Both the position numbers and the translations under genes were made by a program. The notes below the pieces were generated by a model that worked only from the letters and a program-made list of their open reading frames with translations, was not told where the DNA came from and made no database searches. A stretch of DNA of 53,735 nt from Darksidea phi (Eukaryota > Ascomycota > Dothideomycetes > Pleosporales > Lentitheciaceae), in NCBI GenBank assembly GCA_030770425.1, contig JASJFT010000273.1, forward strand, positions 1-53,735. Direction: 5' to 3'. Shown here in pieces: positions 50,499 through 53,735 of this stretch (the stretch's first letter is position 1; each line of letters opens with the position of its first letter).

Positions 50499-50766
50499 TA
50501 TTACGACCTATTCCCTAGATAACCTAGTTATTTTACTTATTTTCTATTTTAGTTAGTAGATTAGATAATCCCGAGGATTAGTCTAATAGGTAGTTAGTTT
50601 ATTTAGCGCGCTAAGCCCTATTTAGATATAAGAACCCTCTATTCTTATACCCTTATAGCGCTATCTTAGGATAGCTTTAATATACCGATTCTACTATTAG
50701 TTAATTAGAAGGCTATCTTAGCTATTATAACTTCTAGTTAATTATACTTAGTCCTAGGGTTTTATA
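50499..50766 (+). repeat. L268 3' LTR, copy E
   Basis: An intact 268-bp LTR starting TATTACGAC and ending GGGTTTTATA. It keeps more CG sites than most copies (GCGCGC at 50605-50610; CCGATTC near 50684). Confidence 0.95.
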
Positions 50767-50771
50767 ATATC

Positions 50772-50938
50772 TTACTAAAAAGATAAAATAACTATAACTT
50801 TAGATAGGCTATATAATATATATATATAAGATATAGTATAGTTTAAAAAAAGGAACCTACTAAATATAAATACTACTAGCTAGGATATAATAGATATAAT
50901 AAAATCTTTAAGAATAAAGCTTAGAAAAAGGAAGTAAG
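50772..50938 (+). other. 3' untranslated region of L435, second part, with polypurine tract
   Basis: Continuation of L435 after the D-E insertion. It ends in the purine run AGAAAAAGGAAGTAAG (50923-50938) directly against the 3' LTR; this would be the plus-strand primer of reverse transcription. Confidence 0.8.
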
Positions 50939-51373
50939 TATTATAACTCTAGAATTAGAAGGATATAAGGTAAGCTCTAGTATAACTAGAATAGCTAAAT
51001 TATACTTAGTTAGTAATCTAATATTACGTAGCTTAGAAGTTATAGAAGTTATTAAGATAATTACTTCTATAACTACTAGGAAAGTTAAAGAAGTTAAGGA
51101 AGTTACTACTTCTATTACTACTACTACTACCTTAAGAAATAGAGATAAGTATAAGAGAGTAAAGAATCTCTTAAACTTTTTATTTTAATTCCTTATAATT
51201 AATTCTCTTTAGTTTATCTAATACTTATAAATAAGATTAGATCTTTTTCTAAGTAGTTATTCTAGTAATAGAATTTATTAACTTAATCTTAATCTATTAA
51301 AACCTAATAGTATAATAAATATACTATTAGTTTTAATCTAGATCTTATATTAAAGTATATATAATATATAATA
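50939..51373 (+). repeat. L435 3' LTR, intact
   Basis: A 435-bp LTR from TATTATAAC to ATATAATA, followed by CTTAG (51374-51378). It is the uninterrupted version of the LTR split at 5951/34664 and shows the empty L176 target site around 51069-51073. It contains the 9-bp GAAGTTAAG-type minisatellite and (CTA)n run. Confidence 0.95.
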
Positions 51374-51378
51374 CTTAG

Positions 51379-51623
51379 ATTAATTTTCTTAATAAAAGTA
51401 TAAAAGATTAATTTAGTTCTATTTCTATTTCTAGTACTATATAGTTTTTTACTATCTAGTCCTTCTTATAAAAATATCTATATATATTAGTTAGATTTAA
51501 ATATACTACCCTTTATTATAAAAAAAATAGAGAAAGTTTCTACTTTCTATTCTAGTACTTATTCTATAAGATTTCTATTAATCTTACTAGGATTTATAAC
51601 TATTATTTTAGATAATAGAATAT
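51379..51623 (+). pseudogene. L268 copy A gag, continuation after L435
   Basis: Bases ~51460-51618 align with ~44690-44826 of the complete L268 gag (shared ACTACCCTTTA and TAATCTTACTAG among others), and 51379-51460 fits the stretch just before. This is where the gag interrupted at 5816 continues. It is cut at 51623 by L268 copy F. Confidence 0.78.
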
Positions 51624-51891
51624 TATAAGACCCTAAGACTAAGTATAATTAACTAGAAGTTATAATAGCTAAGGTAGCCTTCTAATTAACTAATAGTAGA
51701 ATTAGTATATTAAAGCTATTCTAAGATAGTACTATAAGAGTATAAGAATAGGGGGTTCTTATACCTAAATAGAACTTAACGCGCTAAATAAGCTAACTAA
51801 CTATTAGACTAATCCTTAGGATTACCTAATCTACTAACTAAAATAGGAAATAAGTAAAATAGCTAGATTACTTATAGAATAGGTTATAATA
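51624..51891 (-). repeat. L268 3' LTR, copy F
   Basis: A 268-bp LTR in reverse orientation, TATAAGACC to TTATAATA, same layout as copy B. Confidence 0.94.
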
Positions 51892-52316
51892 TTATCTCTC
51901 TTCTAGAATAAGATCTTATTCTTAAGGGCCTAATAAACGAATAATTAAGAAAAAATACTTTTTAGGGGGGAGGGAAAGAGAGAGAAGTAGGTAGATATCT
52001 ATATCTATTACTTCCTACTTAAAAAATAATTTAACTAATACCCTCTAGATTATTCTTAGAGTATATTAATATTATATAGTCCTATATATATCTACTTATT
52101 TTATTATATAAATTATTATCTAAAAAATATTTTTCTAATATATATACTATATAACGTACTTAGTATATCTAAAGAACGTTATAGAATATATAAGAGAATA
52201 CTAGTAACTTAGTTTTCTATATTACTTAGAAGTTATATTTATATAGTTCTATTAAAAAGTAAGGTTTACTTCTTCTATATTTCTATTTATAGTAAAGTAA
52301 GACTATAGGGGGGTAC

Positions 52317-52545
52317 TTTAAGTTTAGAAGTAGTTATTATAGACTCTAAATATTATACTATCTATTTTAGTAGGCTATAAAGAAAAGATATTCTAAGCTT
52401 AGAGATAATTATTATAAGCTCTAGACTATATACTACCTATTTTAGTAGACTATAAAAGAATAATACTCTAGGTCTAGAAGTAATTACTCTAAGCTCTAGA
52501 TATTATACTACCTATTTTAGTAGACTATAAAGGGCGGGGGCCTAT
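52317..52545 (-). repeat. 75-bp tandem repeat, three units, in the 3' region of L268 copy F
   Basis: Units start near 52317, 52393 and 52467, each with a TAAG(T/C)TTAGA- or TAGGTCTAGA-type head and ending in TTTAGTAGRCTATAAA. They correspond to 15666-15889. Confidence 0.82.
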
Positions 52546-52559
52546 ACTTAATACTAGCG

Positions 52560-53735
52560 ATTTTTCTAAATTTCTATTTTAACTAGTATCTTATCTTTTA
52601 ACTAGAGGTTAAGAAATTTATCTTATAATATAACTTATAACTACTAGACTAGTTATTTAAATAGACTTAGCTTATTAGAGTACTTATTATAAAACTCTTT
52701 TACTTTTTAGATTATATTTATAAAATTACTTACTAAATAATAGATTAGATCTAGATTATAGTCTATCTATTCTATTTAATAGTAGAGCTTACTATAAACG
52801 ATCTAGCTATTAAGAATATAGACTACTAGCTACTTAGAATACCTATTTACTTTTATAGCTAGTTCTTTAGAAAGTACTTAACTAGATAATAGATCTTATA
52901 TAGCTTTATATAATCTATTTATATAGAAAATATTATATATCTTTATATAAAAGAATAACTAAACTATATAAAAACTATATCTTTAGTTAATAATAAGATA
53001 AGGTCTATATATTTACTAGTCTAATTTTAAACTTAGTCTTAAGGTAGTAAATCTCTTAGATATAATATAGACTTAATCTCCTATATTAAAATCTAGAGGG
53101 TAGTATTTTTTATTAGCTTATTAGTTCTAGGCTTTCTAAGCTACTATAATATTAGCTTAGATATAGTTATAAATCTATTAGACTATATTAACTTAGATTT
53201 TTATAAACTCTTAGACTATCTATATAGTTATATTATCTAATAATTTAGAAGATTTATAGATATATTCTTACTAGTTCTAGTAGTAATAAATCTTATAGCT
53301 AAATTTAATCTTAAATAAGAAAAATCCTATTATATTATATAGAAGAATTATCTAAATCTAGTCTATACTAGATAGAAGATTAAACTAATTATTCTAATAG
53401 AAGTTTATAAAGAGACGTAATTATTAGTCTAACTATTAATTAAAGACTTTTATATTACTATTAGTCTATAAATAGTAGACTATAAATAATAACTAGCTAA
53501 TTTTTATAAGTCTATATAATTCTTTTATAAAGTCTAATATAAACTATAGATCTTAATTTAAAACTATAGTATATAGAGAACTAAAGACTCGTTATATATA
53601 TATATAGTAAAGAGTAGTTATATCTTTAATAGTAGTAGTCTTAAAATAAAATAATAAAAAAGTATATTTTAATAATCTATATATTACTATAAATATATTA
53701 TTATATCTCTTATAGTCCTTTAGAAAGCTTTTAAA
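52560..53735 (-). pseudogene. pol C-terminal remnant of L268 copy F: chromodomain and integrase
   Basis: On the minus strand the sequence is colinear with 48950-49990 of copy D-E: the chromodomain region at ~52800-52600 and integrase core and post-core region from ~52840 to the window edge. It shows the same stop pattern with additional C/T and G/A differences. RT and gag of this copy would lie to the right of the window. Confidence 0.85.

Larger units (their letters stand above)
42627..50766 (+). mobile_element. L268 gypsy/chromovirus, full-length copy D-E
   Basis: An 8140-bp element, or ~7.72 kb without the MITE and its TA duplication. LTRs are at 42627-43310 (268 bp plus MITE and TA) and 50499-50766 (268 bp); the TSD ATATC lies at 42622-42626 and 50767-50771. 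gag, RT, RNase H, integrase and chromodomain are in order on the + strand, with a polypurine tract (AGAAGAAAGATAA, 50486-50498) before the 3' LTR. It is the reference for the other L268 copies and sits in the 3' untranslated region of L435. Confidence 0.95.
5817..51373 (+). mobile_element. L435 gypsy/chromovirus element, full span with nested insertions
   Basis: A complete LTR retrotransposon interrupted by younger ones. The CTTAG TSD flanks it at 5812-5816 and 51374-51378. Its 5' LTR is split by L176 into 5817-5951 (135 bp) and 34664-34963 (300 bp). These sum to 435 bp, the exact length of the intact 3' LTR at 50939-51373. The internal region runs 34964-42621 and 50772-50938, interrupted by L268 copy D-E and by a SINE-like array. 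Removing the insertions leaves roughly 7.4 kb, a normal gypsy size. gag then pol lie on the + strand, and a polypurine tract abuts the 3' LTR. Confidence 0.93.
51624..53735 (-). mobile_element. L268 gypsy copy F, 3' part, running off the window
   Basis: A minus-strand L268 copy inserted in copy A gag; left flank AATAT (51619-51623) is the presumed TSD. It shows the 3' LTR (51624-51891), polypurine tract, three-unit 75-bp array, chromodomain and integrase, and continues beyond 53735. Unlike copy B-C it does not have the internal deletion: after AAGAATATA (~52815) it goes on into the integrase region. Confidence 0.9.

Noticed and set aside
76..53735. Open reading frames of several hundred bases on both strands
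   Set aside because: With TGA absent and ATG almost absent, frame lengths reflect base composition. None has a plausible start codon, and the recognisable domains run across many in-frame TAA/TAG codons.
76..53735. Mitochondrial, plastid or apicomplexan origin suggested by the extreme AT content
   Set aside because: The specific loss of CA/TG with CG retained, LTR retrotransposons of fungal type and a pogo/Fot transposon indicate a RIP-affected nuclear fungal genome. No organellar genes or rRNA were seen.
76..53735. A centromere call
   Set aside because: Nested RIP-mutated retrotransposons fit fungal regional centromeres, but pericentromeric, subtelomeric and interspersed AT-rich isochores look the same. 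Only CENP-A or chromosome-scale data could decide.

Overview
This window is almost entirely dead transposon DNA from a filamentous ascomycete (Pezizomycotina), saturated with mutations of the RIP type (repeat-induced point mutation, C to T in the CpA context). After the first ~75 bases the dinucleotides CA and TG are almost absent: reading by eye I found about 27 in 53.6 kb, where thousands would be expected at this base composition, while TA, CG and GC are all present. With no TG or CA there are almost no ATG codons on either strand, no TGA stops, and no codons for Met, Trp, Cys, His or Gln. I see no intact protein-coding gene. What can be annotated are wrecked reading frames whose stops and substitutions are those expected from RIP (Gln/Trp to TAA/TAG, His/Cys to Tyr, Asp to Asn, Gly to Ser/Asp). 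The sequence alone does not give the species.

Layout. Direct LTR pairs, target-site duplications (TSDs) and interrupted reading frames resolve a nested stack. I name families by LTR length. (0) A retrotransposon with a copia-like integrase occupies ~76-4318. (1) Into it inserted an L268 gypsy element (copy A, + strand, from 4319), whose gag breaks off at 5816 and resumes at 51379. (2) The break is L435, a + strand gypsy/chromovirus spanning 5817-51373 (TSD CTTAG). A second L268 copy (F, minus strand, 51624 to the window edge) also sits in copy A. (3) L176 (5952-34658, TSD ATAAC) inserted inside the 5' LTR of L435. The split LTR adds back to 435 bp, exactly the length of the intact 3' LTR. A third L268 copy (D-E, + strand, 42627-50766, TSD ATATC) sits near the 3' end of L435, and a tandem tRNA-related SINE-like array (36597-37845) splits the L435 coding region. 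(4) Inside L176 lie a pogo/Fot-like DNA transposon (7275-9127, TSD TA), an internally deleted L268 copy (B-C, minus strand, 14972-20406, TSD CTTTC) and gypsy element L177 (+ strand, 26354-32705). A 414-bp foldback MITE (42825-43238, TSD TA) sits in the 5' LTR of D-E, and its terminal repeats match those of the pogo/Fot element.

L176 appears to carry a minus-strand gypsy: gag ~23.9-24.9 kb, RT ~21.5-22.4 kb, RNase H ~20.8-21.4 kb, and integrase C-terminus plus chromodomain ~13.4-14.9 kb. It also holds about 7 kb with no known retrotransposon domain, including a long minus-strand coding remnant with a coiled coil and poly-Asn tract (~9.1-11.55 kb) and the least mutated block of the window (~12.0-13.14 kb).

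The stacking order gives relative ages: copia-like, then L268-A, then L435, then L176, then the elements inside it. L268 copies occur at three different levels, so that family transposed repeatedly. Old and young layers look equally mutated. An AT-rich isochore, a pericentromeric or centromeric block, or a subtelomeric block would all fit; the window does not decide between them.
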